Shown: in pieces, positions 1-7,985 of the stretch
Layout of the letters: every line of letters begins with the position of its first letter
How positions within the stretch are numbered: the stretch's first letter is position 1
NCBI GenBank assembly: GCA_904419875.1
Contig: CAJFTG010000022.1
Span: forward strand, 1 to 38,222
Reading direction: 5' to 3'
Length of the DNA: 38,222 nt
Source of the DNA: Candidatus Avimonas caecicola
Lineage (GTDB): Bacteria; Bacillota; Clostridia; Oscillospirales; Acutalibacteraceae
The notes under the pieces: model-generated
Told to the model about the DNA's origin: nothing
Databases searched by the model: none
The model's input: only the letters and a program-made list of their open reading frames with translations
Position numbers and translations under genes: made by a program

Positions 1-988
1 TTTTCTTCCCCCTGGAGCAGGCCGAGCCGCTGGAAACATAGACCCCCCGCTGCGCAAGGAAATGCATCATCGTTTCGCTGCGGATGCCGGGCACGGACAG
101 GTTGAGGATATACGGCACGCCGTCCGCCGGGGAATTGATTTCAAACTCCCCCCGCCCGGCCAGGCCGTCGGTCAGCCGCCGCCGCAGGGAGGTGAAGAGC
201 GCTTCCTGCTCGGCGGGCGGGGGCAGGGCCTCCGCCGCTGCGCCGAACGCGGCGTGGAGGGGGACGGCTTCGGTGCCGGGGCGCAGCCCGTTCTCCTGCC
301 CTCCGCCGAAGGCGCGGGGGAGCAGCCGCACCCCCTTGCGGACGAACAGCGCGCCGGACCCCTTGGGCCCGTGGATTTTGTGGGAGCTGACCGTCATCAG
401 GTCCAGCCCCCAGCGGGCGGCGTTCAGAGGGAGCTTTCCCGCCGCCTGTACCGCATCGCAGTGTATGAGCGCCTCCGGCGCGGCCCGGCGGACGGCGGGG
501 ACCATCCGCTCAATCGGGAACCGGGCGCCGGTTTCGTTGTTGACCATCATGACGCTGACCAGCACGGTGTCCGGACGGCAGGCCGCGGCGATCTGCGGCA
601 CGCTGAGGGAACCGTCCCGGCCGGGGGTCAGGCGGGTCACCTCCCACCCCTGCCGCTCCAGCTCTCCGCAGGCCGCGGCGACCGAGGCATGCTCCACCGC
701 CGTGGTGACGATATGGCGGCCGGCGCGCCGCTTAGCCTCCGCTCCGCCGAAAAGGGCCAGGTTGTTCGCTTCGGTCCCTCCGGAGGTAAACACGATCTCT
801 TCCGCCCGGCAGCCGGCCAGGCGGGCCACCTTCTGCCGGGCGGCGGTCAGCTCCCGCTCGGCGGCGGCGCCCAGGGAATGGAGGGAGGAGGGGTTGCCGA
901 AGCACGCGGTCATCATTTCCAGCGCCTTTTCCGCTGCCTGCGGGCACACCCTGGTGGTGGCGCTGTTGTCAAGATAAGCGGTCTCCAA
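1..988 (-). CDS. Cysteine desulfurase, NifS/IscS family (3' end outside window)
   Basis: PLP-dependent enzyme that removes sulfur from L-cysteine as an enzyme persulfide for Fe-S clusters or tRNA thiolation, in the cytoplasm. The first 329 codons are visible. They begin with the family opening YLDNSATT, and continue with FGNPSSLHSLG, the TSGGTEANNLAL cofactor segment, HCDAVQAAGK, the SSHKIHGPKG lysine segment near residue 200, and SSGSACSRG with the catalytic cysteine just before the window edge. The start is TTG at 988-986, chosen because an AGGAGGG lies 6-7 bases upstream and the conserved motif begins at once; no ATG fits. A strong promoter lies at 1136-1164. In Clostridia such genes often sit beside thiI, which would be outside the window. 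The family is certain; the sulfur acceptor is unknown. Confidence 0.93.
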   Translation of the reverse strand, partial: METAYLDNSATTRVCPQAAEKALEMMTACFGNPSSLHSLGAAAERELTAARQKVARLAGCRAEEIVFTSGGTEANNLALFGGAEAKRRAGRHIVTTAVEHASVAAACGELERQGWEVTRLTPGRDGSLSVPQIAAACRPDTVLVSVMMVNNETGARFPIERMVPAVRRAAPEALIHCDAVQAAGKLPLNAARWGLDLMTVSSHKIHGPKGSGALFVRKGVRLLPRAFGGGQENGLRPGTEAVPLHAAFGAAAEALPPPAEQEALFTSLRRRLTDGLAGRGEFEINSPADGVPYILNLSVPGIRSETMMHFLAQRGVYVSSGSACSRGKK

Positions 989-1135
989 CGGAATCCCTCC
1001 TGCTTCGTCCTGCCCGGCGCCCCAAAAGGCGGTATCCGCGGCCGGCGGGCCCGCGGGCAGAAGGCAGCCGGCCGGAAAGGCGGGCTCTCCACGGCATGGG
1101 GGCGCCCCTTGTTTATGCGTATACGTTAGCAATTT

Positions 1136-1164
1136 ATTATACCCTATATTTTGGGGGCTGACAA
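1136..1164 (-). promoter_or_regulatory. SigA-type promoter of the cysteine desulfurase
   Basis: On the minus strand TTGTCA (1164-1159), 17 bases, then TATAAT (1141-1136). It predicts a leader of about 140 bases before the TTG start at 988. No obvious Rrf2/IscR-like palindrome was recognised at the promoter. Confidence 0.75.
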
Positions 1165-1380
1165 CCGCCTTTTTACGGCAAAAGGGGAATATTCGCGAAA
1201 AAACCGTCGGGCGCCGGCAGGCGGGGAGGGGGATTCTGCCGTCCCTTCTTCCGCGCCTCTGCCCGCGGAAGAGTTGACAAAGCTGTAAACAGTTGGGGAG
1301 GAAGGTTTCAGAAGTGTAATTCTATTGTAACCAAAATCGGTGGTTTTCCCCTCCGGCCGCGCGTAAAATAAAGACAGTGG

Positions 1381-1400
1381 GATTCACAAAGATTCACAAA
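1381..1400 (+). repeat. Perfect tandem duplication of a decamer
   Basis: GATTCACAAA occurs twice head to tail. It lies 60 bases upstream of the lipoprotein start in an otherwise featureless 5' region. It belongs to the set of intergenic ~10-base repeats found throughout this window. Confidence 0.85.
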
Positions 1401-1460
1401 AAGCGGACGGTTCCCGGGGCGCGTTCCCCGGTGCTGCCGGAGAAAAAGGAGTGACCGTTT

Positions 1461-1889
1461 GTGAATAGGAAATTTCGGTTTTTCGGCCTGTCGGCCTTGC
1501 TTTTGCTGGGGATGGCGACTTTGACGGTCACCGCCTGCGCGCAGGAGAACGGCTATTGGACCAGCCGGGTGGACGAGCAGGGCCAGACCGTTCCGATTTT
1601 CGTGTATACCGAGCCGGTGGAGTGGACGATCTGCGAAGACCCCTCCGCGGGCTGCTGCGGGGATGCCGCCGCGCAGGCAGAGGAATCCGCCGTGCCGATC
1701 GCGGCGGCGGAAACCGCGGTTCGGCGCCTTTCCGCCGGAGCGGCGGAGGCAAACGCCGTTCCCGCCGCCGGGATGGCGCCGGCCGACCAGGCGGATGATG
1801 CCGCCGCGGAGCAGCCGCTGTACCTGATCGCCCTGCTGGGCGCGGCGGCTTTGGCCGGACTGGGGTATGCCTTGTACAGGGCGGTATGA
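1461..1889 (+). CDS. Putative lipoprotein with an additional C-terminal membrane segment, unknown function
   Basis: 142 residues starting at GTG 1461, with AAAGGAG about 9 bases upstream. The N-terminus is basic then hydrophobic (to about residue 25) and ends in the lipobox-like V-T-A-C, so lipid attachment at Cys26 is plausible. A short ectodomain follows with YWTSRVDEQGQTVPIFVYTEPVEW and a cysteine cluster (CEDPSAGCCGD), then an alanine/acid-rich low-complexity linker, and finally a hydrophobic stretch LYLIALLGAAALAGLGYAL near the C-terminus. No known family was recognised. The protein would be tethered at both ends. It is followed 58 bases later by a 45-residue membrane peptide that may be co-transcribed; a shared terminator lies at 2156-2191. 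No convincing SigA promoter was found upstream. Confidence 0.7.
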   Translation: MNRKFRFFGLSALLLLGMATLTVTACAQENGYWTSRVDEQGQTVPIFVYTEPVEWTICEDPSAGCCGDAAAQAEESAVPIAAAETAVRRLSAGAAEANAVPAAGMAPADQADDAAAEQPLYLIALLGAAALAGLGYALYRAV

Positions 1890-1947
1890 TGAGGCCGCTT
1901 CGGCGGCCCGGCTTCGATAATTTTTCCAACAGAAAGGAACAGCGAAG

Positions 1948-2085
1948 ATGAAGGACTGTTTGAAAACCATTTTGAAGATCGGCGGGATTCTTCTCCTGTG
2001 TGCGGCCGCTGTGGCCGGCGCGCGCTGCGTGCTGGAACGTCTGCCCGGCCGCAGCGGGCCGATGAGCGAGGATTTTGAAGAGTAA
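1948..2085 (+). CDS. Small single-pass membrane protein (45 aa), unknown function
   Basis: ATG at 1948 preceded by GAAAGGA (1932-1938) and ending in TAA at 2083-2085. The peptide begins MKDCLKTILKIG, has one hydrophobic helix (GILLLCAAAVAGA), a basic segment RCVLERLPGR, and an acidic tail SEDFEE. It is probably co-transcribed with the lipoprotein-like gene upstream, and both share the terminator just downstream. The good ribosome binding site, membrane helix with basic residues after it, and position before a terminator support a real gene. No family is recognised. Confidence 0.6.
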   Translation: MKDCLKTILKIGGILLLCAAAVAGARCVLERLPGRSGPMSEDFEE

Positions 2086-2155
2086 TCCCGCAGGACGGGA
2101 TCCGGCCCCTTCCCATACCGCCTCCTTCTTTTTCATAATCTTATATCCTTCCAAG

Positions 2156-2191
2156 GGGAAAAGCCCGGCCTGCCGCCGGGCTTTTCCCTTT
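2156..2191 (+). terminator. Intrinsic terminator of the lipoprotein/small peptide pair
   Basis: A perfect 14-bp stem (2156-2169 with 2175-2188) with a 5-base loop, followed by TTT. The arms begin GGGAAAAGCCC. The U-tract is short but the stem is strong, and it lies 70 bases after the last stop codon. Confidence 0.7.
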
Positions 2192-2339
2192 GCAGAATGC
2201 CGGCGTGCCCCGGCCGGCCGAAGCCGGGGCGCTCTTTTCTGCAAGCCGGGCCCGAAACGCGCCGGCGGCCGGCGGACCCGAAACCGGCCGGCAGGGGCCT
2301 TCCCGGCGGGACGGGGCGCAGGTTTCCCGCCGGAATCTC

Positions 2340-2368
2340 TTGACGGCGGGCGCAAGGGCCGGTACAAT
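2340..2368 (+). promoter_or_regulatory. SigA promoter of the DUF1015 gene
   Basis: TTGACG (2340-2345), 17 bases, TACAAT (2363-2368). Leader of about 110 bases to the ATG at 2483. Confidence 0.75.
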
Positions 2369-2482
2369 AGAGGTAATTGCTTCCGGGACGCGGCCGCATC
2401 CCGGAGGGGCCGCGTCCGTTTTTCCGGCGGCGGCGGCGCGGAAACGCCTTGTATTTTACCCGCCGGAGAAAAGGAGCTTGTT

Positions 2483-3793
2483 ATGGCTGAAATCCGCCCT
2501 TTCCGCGCGCTGCGCTTTACGCCGGCCGCCGGCCGCATGGAGGAGCTGGTCTGCCCGCCCTACGACATCATCAGCGAGGCCCAGCGGCAGGCGTACCTGG
2601 CCCGCAATCCCCACAATATCATCCGGCTCGAGCTGCCCCGCGACGGCGCGGACCCTTATACGGAAGCGGGGAACACCCTGCGCCGCTGGATGGAGGAGGG
2701 CATCCTCCGCCGGGACGACCGGCCGGCGCTGTATGTCTACGAGATCGAATTCACGGTGGAGGGCGCGAGCGATATCAGCGGGATGAGCGGCGGCCGGCGC
2801 AGCGTGATGGGGCTGGTCGGCCTGGTGAAGCTGGAGGAATTTGAAAAGGGGATCGTGCTGCCGCATGAGGAAACCCTTTCCAAGGCCAAGGCGGACCGCT
2901 TCAACCTGATGAAAGCGACCAACTGCAATTTCAGCGATATTTATGCCCTGTACATGGACGACGGCGGGGAGGAGGAGGCGCTGGATATCCTGGCGCTGGT
3001 TTCCCGCGGCCAGCCGGTAACCGTGCTGACCGACGAGGCCGGGCTGGTCCACCGGCTCTGGGCGATCACCGAAGAGGACCTGATCGCCCGGATCCAGGCT
3101 CATCTGGCGGACACCAGGCTGTACATTGCGGACGGGCACCACCGGTATGAGACGGCGCTCAATTACCGCAATTACCTGCGGGAGCGGGGAGTGCCGGAGG
3201 GGACTGCGGCGGATTACGTCATGATGATGATGGTTGAGATGAGCCATCCCGGCCTGGTGGTGTTCCCCACCCACCGGATGGTGCGGGGCCTCGCCTCGTT
3301 CGACGCCGAAGCGGTGCTGACGGCCTGCGAGCCGTATTTCGACCTCATACGGGGGCTGGAGGTCTCCTCGGCGGACGAAGCGCTGGAGCACGCCTATCGG
3401 GACGGGCGGCATGCCTTCGGCTTTTATGCCGGCGGCGATACCTTCACCCTGCTCACCCTGCGCGACCCGGCGGTGATGGACGGGCTGCTGCCGAACCTGT
3501 CCCCGGCCTCCCGCGCGCTGGATGTCACCATCCTGCACACCCTGGTGCTCGAACGGTTAATGGGGATTGACAGGGAAAACATGGCCAACCAGACCAATCT
3601 GGTCTATACCCGCGACCGGCAGGAGGCGCTGGACGGCGTGCGGGAGGGGCTGTATCAGTGCGGCTTCCTCCTTAACCCCACCCGCGTGTCGGAAATCCGG
3701 GACGTGGCCTCCGCAGGGGAGAAGATGCCTCAGAAGTCCACCTATTTTTATCCCAAGCTCATCACCGGCCTGACCATGAACAAGCTGGACTAA
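2483..3793 (+). CDS. DUF1015 family protein
   Basis: 436 residues from ATG 2483, with AAAGGAG 7 bases upstream. The reading frame stays open further upstream, but the family opening MAEIRPFRALRFTP fixes this start. Family features include the N-terminal VCPPYDIIS segment, LPHEETLSKAKADR in the middle, and IADGHHRYETALNYR near residue 214, the most conserved block of the family. The length is typical. The biochemical role of DUF1015 is not established; in many Firmicutes and Thermotoga-like genomes it lies beside serine biosynthesis genes (serA/serC), but neither is present here. It appears monocistronic, with its own promoter at 2340 and a strong terminator at 3810. Family assignment is firm and function unknown. 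Confidence 0.9.
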   Translation: MAEIRPFRALRFTPAAGRMEELVCPPYDIISEAQRQAYLARNPHNIIRLELPRDGADPYTEAGNTLRRWMEEGILRRDDRPALYVYEIEFTVEGASDISGMSGGRRSVMGLVGLVKLEEFEKGIVLPHEETLSKAKADRFNLMKATNCNFSDIYALYMDDGGEEEALDILALVSRGQPVTVLTDEAGLVHRLWAITEEDLIARIQAHLADTRLYIADGHHRYETALNYRNYLRERGVPEGTAADYVMMMMVEMSHPGLVVFPTHRMVRGLASFDAEAVLTACEPYFDLIRGLEVSSADEALEHAYRDGRHAFGFYAGGDTFTLLTLRDPAVMDGLLPNLSPASRALDVTILHTLVLERLMGIDRENMANQTNLVYTRDRQEALDGVREGLYQCGFLLNPTRVSEIRDVASAGEKMPQKSTYFYPKLITGLTMNKLD

Positions 3794-3809
3794 GCCGGCG
3801 GCCGTTTTG

Positions 3810-3855
3810 CCGCGGGGCCGTCCGGGATGCTTCCCGGGCGGCCCCGCGGTTTTTT
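3810..3855 (+). terminator. Strong intrinsic terminator after DUF1015
   Basis: A GC-rich stem of about 18 bp (arm beginning CCGCGGGGCC at 3810, partner ending GGCCCCGCGG at 3849) with a small loop and then six T (3850-3855). It lies 17 bases after the stop codon. Confidence 0.9.
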
Positions 3856-3918
3856 CGCGGCGGAACGGCGTGAGCGTCCCTCTCGATCCGCTTCCCGGCG
3901 CCCGGAAAACGCAGGCGT

Positions 3919-3947
3919 TTGACAAGACCGGCAAATTTATGTATAAT
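3919..3947 (+). promoter_or_regulatory. Perfect consensus SigA promoter
   Basis: TTGACA (3919-3924), 17 bases, TATAAT (3942-3947), fully matching the vegetative consensus. It drives the synthase gene starting at 4162 and predicts a leader of about 208 bases. That leader is open in the synthase frame but carries no conserved sequence. Confidence 0.9.
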
Positions 3948-4161
3948 GAATAGATCACGATATGGAAAAGCGGGAATTTCCACGGGTAAAAGGACGCGGA
4001 AGGCGGGGCGCCCCAACGGGACGGCGGGCAGCCCGGCGGCGGCTTTTCCGGGCGGAAATCCGCGAAGTGGAAAACACAAAAACAGAAAGCGGAGGCGCGC
4101 CTGCCGCCTGTGCGGGCAGAAAACGGAACGCCGCCCCGCTGCGAAAAAGGAGGAGCTGCCT

Positions 4162-5556
4162 GTGCCCAGCATGAAGCCGAAACTGAATGAAAAATCCGGA
4201 TTGCTGGAACTCGGCTTCCAGTTCACCGATGTGAAGGAGCCGAACCTGTTCCGCAACATGTATCCCTATAACGATATCCCCAAGCTGATTTTCAACCAGC
4301 GGATTGTGCCGATGAATCTGCCCAAGGATATCTTCATCACCGACACCACCTTCCGCGACGGGCAGCAGGCCCGTTCGCCTTACACCGTGCAGGAGATCTG
4401 CGATCTGTACACCCTGCTCCACAAGCTGGACAACGGCAGCGGCATTATCCGCCAGACCGAATTTTTCCTGTATTCCCAGAAGGATAAGGAAGCGGTTGAG
4501 CGCTGCCGGGAGCTGGGGTACGAGTTCCCGCAGATCACGGCCTGGATCCGGGCGAAAAAGGAGGACTTCGCCCTGGTCAAGGAAATGGGGCTGAAGGAAA
4601 CCGGCATCCTGGTTTCCTGCTCCGATTACCACATTTTCAGGAAGATGAAGTGGACCCGGTCGGAGGCGCTGAAAAATTACCTGGAGGTGGTGGACGCCGC
4701 CCTGTGCGAGGGCATCGTCCCCCGCTGCCATTTCGAGGACATCACCCGCGCCGATTTCTTCGGCTTCGTCCTTCCCTTTGCGGAAAAGCTGATGGAGATG
4801 GCCCGCGACAGCGGCATCCCGATCAAGGTGCGGGCCTGCGATACCCTGGGGCTGGGTTCCTCCATCCCGGGGGTGGTGCTGCCCCGCAGCGTGCAGCAGA
4901 TCATGTACGGCCTGACCAATTACTCCGGGGTGCCGTCCGAACAGCTGGAATGGCACGGCCACAACGATTTCTACAACGCGGTGCCCAACGCCGTGACAGC
5001 CTGGCTGTACGGCTGCGCCTCGGTCAACACCTCCCTGCTCGGCATCGGCGAGCGGACCGGCAACACCCCGCTGGAGGCGATGGTGATCGAGTACTGCCAG
5101 CTCAAGGGCAACAACGGCGGGATGAACCTGAAGGCGATCACCGAGATTGCGGAGTATTTCGAAAACGAGCAGCATTTTGAAATCCCGCCCCGCACCCCCT
5201 TTGTGGGCCGCGCCTTCAACGCGACCCGCGCGGGCATCCATGCCGACGGCCTGATGAAGGACGAGGAAATCTACAACATCTTCAACACCACCGACATCCT
5301 CGGCCGTCCGCCGATCGTGGTGGTGGACGCCCATTCGGGCGCGGCCGGCATTGCGGCGTGGATCAATACCTATTTCCTGCTTGACGAGGAAAACAAGATC
5401 GCCAAGCAGGATCCGGGCATCCAGAAGATCAAGGAGTGGATCGACGCGGAGTACGCGGAGGGCCGCACCACCGTGATCGGCGACGCGGAGATGGAGCAGC
5501 AGGTTAAAAAATACCTGCCCCGTCTGCTCACCATCCGGGAGAGCCGCTCCGAATAA
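4162..5556 (+). CDS. Claisen-type DRE-TIM synthase (homocitrate/2-isopropylmalate/Re-citrate synthase family)
   Basis: 464 residues. GTG 4162 is chosen as start because AAGGAGG ends 8 bases upstream; ATG 4171 is a less well spaced alternative. The DRE-TIM barrel is complete: DTTFRDGQQ near residue 60 (metal and substrate site), HGHNDFYNAVPNA near 264 (metal-binding HxH), GIGERTGNTPLEAM near 293, and AGIHADGLMKD in the subdomain. These place it with enzymes that condense acetyl-CoA with a 2-oxo acid. The C-terminal LeuA regulatory domain of leucine-sensitive isopropylmalate synthase appears to be missing, and an extra ~50 residues precede the barrel. No leuBCD or lysine genes are adjacent. The single-gene context and architecture fit the Re-citrate synthase described in Clostridium kluyveri, which belongs to this family, so citrate synthesis for glutamate is a reasonable inference. 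Confidence 0.85.
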   Translation: MPSMKPKLNEKSGLLELGFQFTDVKEPNLFRNMYPYNDIPKLIFNQRIVPMNLPKDIFITDTTFRDGQQARSPYTVQEICDLYTLLHKLDNGSGIIRQTEFFLYSQKDKEAVERCRELGYEFPQITAWIRAKKEDFALVKEMGLKETGILVSCSDYHIFRKMKWTRSEALKNYLEVVDAALCEGIVPRCHFEDITRADFFGFVLPFAEKLMEMARDSGIPIKVRACDTLGLGSSIPGVVLPRSVQQIMYGLTNYSGVPSEQLEWHGHNDFYNAVPNAVTAWLYGCASVNTSLLGIGERTGNTPLEAMVIEYCQLKGNNGGMNLKAITEIAEYFENEQHFEIPPRTPFVGRAFNATRAGIHADGLMKDEEIYNIFNTTDILGRPPIVVVDAHSGAAGIAAWINTYFLLDEENKIAKQDPGIQKIKEWIDAEYAEGRTTVIGDAEMEQQVKKYLPRLLTIRESRSE

Positions 5557-5582
5557 GCGGGCACAAAACGACGGTCTGCGCA

Positions 5583-5620
5583 GGGCGGCCGTCCGGGCAC
5601 ACCCGGGCGGCCGCCCTTTT
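5583..5620 (+). terminator. Intrinsic terminator after the synthase gene
   Basis: A 15-bp GC stem with one mismatch (5583-5597 with 5602-5616), loop CACA, then TTTT. It lies 27 bases past the stop codon. Confidence 0.85.
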
Positions 5621-5967
5621 GCAGTTGCGGAAGAATCCCGAAAACGCTTGCGCTTCCCGTATCGGGCGAAGCGGGCTTTCAATAAGAAGCCGGTAGTCAA
5701 AGAAGCCTGCAGCGGAAATAGCAGAAAGATCTGTTAAGCGGCTGAATTGGTTAAATGGCCCGTTTACGGCAGCAGGGCGCTTAATACCGGTGACACAGTG
5801 TTTCCACGTTACAGCGCCGGCCTGAAAAGCCCCTTCCGGGCCTTTTCAAGTCCCGGCTTATGGTGGCTATGACTGCCCCCTTCCCTGCGGCGGGGCATGC
5901 CGGCGGCTTTTGCACCGCCCTGCCGGCCGCAGGGGGAGGGGGAACAACCAAACGAGGTGACGGACAA
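5621..5967. other. Intergenic region with nothing recognisable
   Basis: 347 bases between the synthase terminator and the acetyltransferase. No RNA fold, conserved promoter or credible open frame was found. The reading frame of the acetyltransferase is open up to 5860 but its family start is at 5968. Confidence 0.5.
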
Positions 5968-6600
5968 ATGACGGAGGAAGAGAAAATTTTCGCCGGGAAG
6001 CTGTTTTTCCCCGGCGACCCGGCGCTCAAGGCGATCAAGCTGCGCACCCACAACCTGTGCACCCGCTACAACCAGACGATGGAGGACGAAACAGAAGTCC
6101 GGGACACCCTCCTCGCCTCGATTTTCCCGGAGCTTGGCGAGGGCAGCTTCATCCAGGGGCCGATCTATATCCACTACGGCCGGCATACCCGGATCGGCAG
6201 CCGGTTCTTTGCCAATTTTAACCTTACCATTCAGGACGACGCCTGTGTGACGATCGGAGACGACTGCAACTTCGGTCCGAACGTGACCATTGTGACGCCG
6301 ATGCATCCTCTGCTCCCGGACGAGCGGAAGGCGCTGCCCCTGCCGGACGGGACGGAAAAGCGGATGTGCTGGGCAAAGCCCGTGCGGATCGGGGCCAACT
6401 GCTGGTTCGGGGCGGGCGTCACCGTCTGCCCCGGCGTCACGATCGGGGACAACTGCGTCATTGGCGCGGGCAGCGTCGTCACCCGGGATATTCCCGCCGG
6501 CAGCCTGGCCGTGGGCGTGCCCTGCCGCGTGGTCCGGAAGATTGAGGCCGCCGACAGCGTGCTGCGGATTCCCGGCCTGCTGGATACCGGCGGGGAATAG
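5968..6600 (+). CDS. Sugar O-acetyltransferase, maltose/galactoside acetyltransferase (Maa/LacA) type
   Basis: 210 residues from ATG 5968 with GAGGTG 8 bases upstream. It has the N-terminal Maa helical segment (MTEEEKIFAGKLFFPGDPALKAIK...CTRYNQT) and then left-handed beta-helix hexapeptide repeats (IHYGRHTRIGSRFFANFNLTI, VTIGDDCNFGPNVTI, VRIGANCWFGAGVTV, VTIGDNCVIGAGSVV). The catalytic histidine is in TPMHPLL near residue 113. It transfers acetyl from acetyl-CoA to a sugar hydroxyl; the true substrate of such proteins is usually unknown and may be a detoxification target. It converges with the isomerase gene on the other strand. Confidence 0.9.
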   Translation: MTEEEKIFAGKLFFPGDPALKAIKLRTHNLCTRYNQTMEDETEVRDTLLASIFPELGEGSFIQGPIYIHYGRHTRIGSRFFANFNLTIQDDACVTIGDDCNFGPNVTIVTPMHPLLPDERKALPLPDGTEKRMCWAKPVRIGANCWFGAGVTVCPGVTIGDNCVIGAGSVVTRDIPAGSLAVGVPCRVVRKIEAADSVLRIPGLLDTGGE

Positions 6601-6682
6601 GGGACGCTCCGGCGGGACCGGCAGGGGAAAGCGGGAAACCCGGGGAACCGCCGCCCCTTTTCCCGCCGCAATCCGGGCGGCG

Positions 6683-7558
6683 TTACCGCTCCGTGTCGGC
6701 GATGGCCCGGCGCAGGTTTGCCAGGCCGATGCGCAGCCCGGTCAGGCAGTCCTCCATCCCCTCAAATTCCACGGCGATGTTCCCGCGGTAGCCGCTGTCC
6801 CGGAGGGCTGCCAGGCAGGAGCGCAGCGGCACGTCGCCGTGCCCGATGATCGCCCCCCGCAGGTAATGGCCGCCGCGGGAACGGGAGAAGCCCTCCCCCG
6901 GGTTGCAGCCGCCGCCGTTTTTCACGTGGAAGTCCTTGGCATGGACATAAAAGGCGTAGGGCGCGACCCGTCCGAAGGCGGCGGCGGGGTCCTCGTCCGC
7001 GCACAGGAAATTGCCCATGTCGGCCAGCAGTCCGAAGTTTTCGTGGGCGACGGTGTTGACCAGCGCCTCCACCCGCTCGCTGTCCTGACAAAAGAAGCCG
7101 TGGTTTTCCACCATGGTGCGGATCCCCTTTTCCGCCGCGTACTCGGTAATGGCGCGGCAGGCGGGGGCGACGACGGCCAGCGCGTCCCGGAACCCGTGGT
7201 AGGAGCGGGCGCCCGGCGCGTATCCGGCGGTGGCGTCATGCCGCATGGAGGGGGCGCCCAGGACGGCCGCCAGGTCCACCATGGCTTTCACCCGCTCGAT
7301 TTCGTCTTCAAGCGTTGTGGAGGGGTGCAGCAGTTCCGCACCGACCGTGAAATTGGAAACCGGCATGGAATGCCGCTCGCATTCTTCCCGCAGAGCTTTG
7401 GCGTAATCCAGGGGAGAGGTCCCCTCAGGAGGACGCAGCTCGACAAATTCGATGGCGTCAAAGCCCATATCCTTGGCCTTGGCGACGCAGTCGAGCTGGG
7501 TCATCCGCCCGTTGTTGAGGTACTGGGAAAAGCTGTAGGAACTGGCCGCGATTTTCAT
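6683..7558 (-). CDS. Sugar phosphate isomerase/epimerase (xylose isomerase-like TIM barrel)
   Basis: 291 residues from ATG 7558 on the minus strand. The opening MKIAASSYSFSQYL is typical of the AP-endonuclease-2/xylose-isomerase-like superfamily. Likely metal ligands are in IEFVELRPPEG, MVENHGFF (glutamate and histidine), ADMGNF, FYVHAKDFHVKN, and the final AVEFEGMED. These barrels isomerise or epimerise sugars, inosose-like compounds or hydroxypyruvate, with a divalent metal. The gene stands alone with its own promoter (7603-7631), so the substrate cannot be inferred from neighbours. Confidence 0.85.
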   Translation of the reverse strand: MKIAASSYSFSQYLNNGRMTQLDCVAKAKDMGFDAIEFVELRPPEGTSPLDYAKALREECERHSMPVSNFTVGAELLHPSTTLEDEIERVKAMVDLAAVLGAPSMRHDATAGYAPGARSYHGFRDALAVVAPACRAITEYAAEKGIRTMVENHGFFCQDSERVEALVNTVAHENFGLLADMGNFLCADEDPAAAFGRVAPYAFYVHAKDFHVKNGGGCNPGEGFSRSRGGHYLRGAIIGHGDVPLRSCLAALRDSGYRGNIAVEFEGMEDCLTGLRIGLANLRRAIADTER

Positions 7559-7602
7559 AGCTGCACCCTTCTTTTCATAGTTTGTCCGGCAGGTTTATCC
7601 TC

Positions 7603-7631
7603 AGTATATCGGCCTTTCGGGCAAAAAACAA
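7603..7631 (-). promoter_or_regulatory. Promoter of the isomerase gene
   Basis: Minus strand TTGTTT (7631-7626), 17 bases, TATACT (7608-7603). The -35 box overlaps the U-tract of the terminator that ends the PBP2 transcript, a compact arrangement. Confidence 0.6.
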
Positions 7632-7658
7632 TCCCCGGCTTCAAAAAGGCCGGGGATT
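7622..7658 (-). terminator. Intrinsic terminator at the end of the mre/PBP2 transcript
   Basis: A perfect 10-bp stem (7658-7649 with 7639-7630, arm AATCCCCGGC) with a 9-base loop, followed on the minus strand by a T-rich run TTGTTTTTT (7631-7623). It is some 330 bases after the PBP2 stop, with no gene in between. Confidence 0.8.
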
Positions 7659-7702
7659 TCTGCCTGCCAAAGGGGCCGCCTTGAAAAAAGAAGGCTCAAA
7701 AC

Positions 7703-7753
7703 GTTTCCCCCTTCCCCGGAACCCCGCATATCCTCCCCGTACCTCCCTGTCCC
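7703..7753. repeat. Degenerate ~10-base C-rich repeats in the PBP2 3' region
   Basis: On the plus strand C-runs recur about every 7-12 bases (CCCCCTT, CCCCGGAA, CCCCGCATAT, CCTCCCCGTA, CCTCCCTGT). The minus strand, which is transcribed here, is purine-rich. The repeat is degenerate and its limits are approximate. Confidence 0.45.
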
Positions 7754-7820
7754 AAAGGCGGCGGGACCCGGGGGCGAAGCCTTCGCTGCGTCGTGCGGGA
7801 CGCATAAGCCTTCACAGGGC

Positions 7821-7851
7821 AAAGCGCCGCGCCCCTTGCCGGCGGCGCTTT
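7821..7851. repeat. Inverted repeat in the PBP2 3' untranslated region
   Basis: AAAGCGCCGC (7821-7830) pairs with GCGGCGCTTT (7842-7851) around an 11-base loop. It is 135 bases downstream of the PBP2 stop and could be an additional terminator or RNA-stabilising stem; no clear T-run follows on the minus strand. Confidence 0.5.
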
Positions 7852-7985
7852 TGGCGTTCGGCGGGAGCAAAAGGGACGCGCCGTTCACTATTCGTAAGAG
7901 TTGGTGACGGCCGGCAGCCCCCGGCCGCCAAAAAGCTAGCGGCTTTGCGGCGTTCCGGCAGCAACACGGCGCCCGGCCCGGCCGC

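Noticed and set aside
62-1129. Long plus-strand open frames over the cysteine desulfurase
   Set aside because: They are antisense to a gene with full family motifs; composition is arginine/glycine/proline-rich, typical of GC-rich shadow frames.
1273-1300. TTGACA near 1274 as promoter of the lipoprotein gene
   Set aside because: The -35 is perfect but no -10 resembling TATAAT follows at 16-18 bases.
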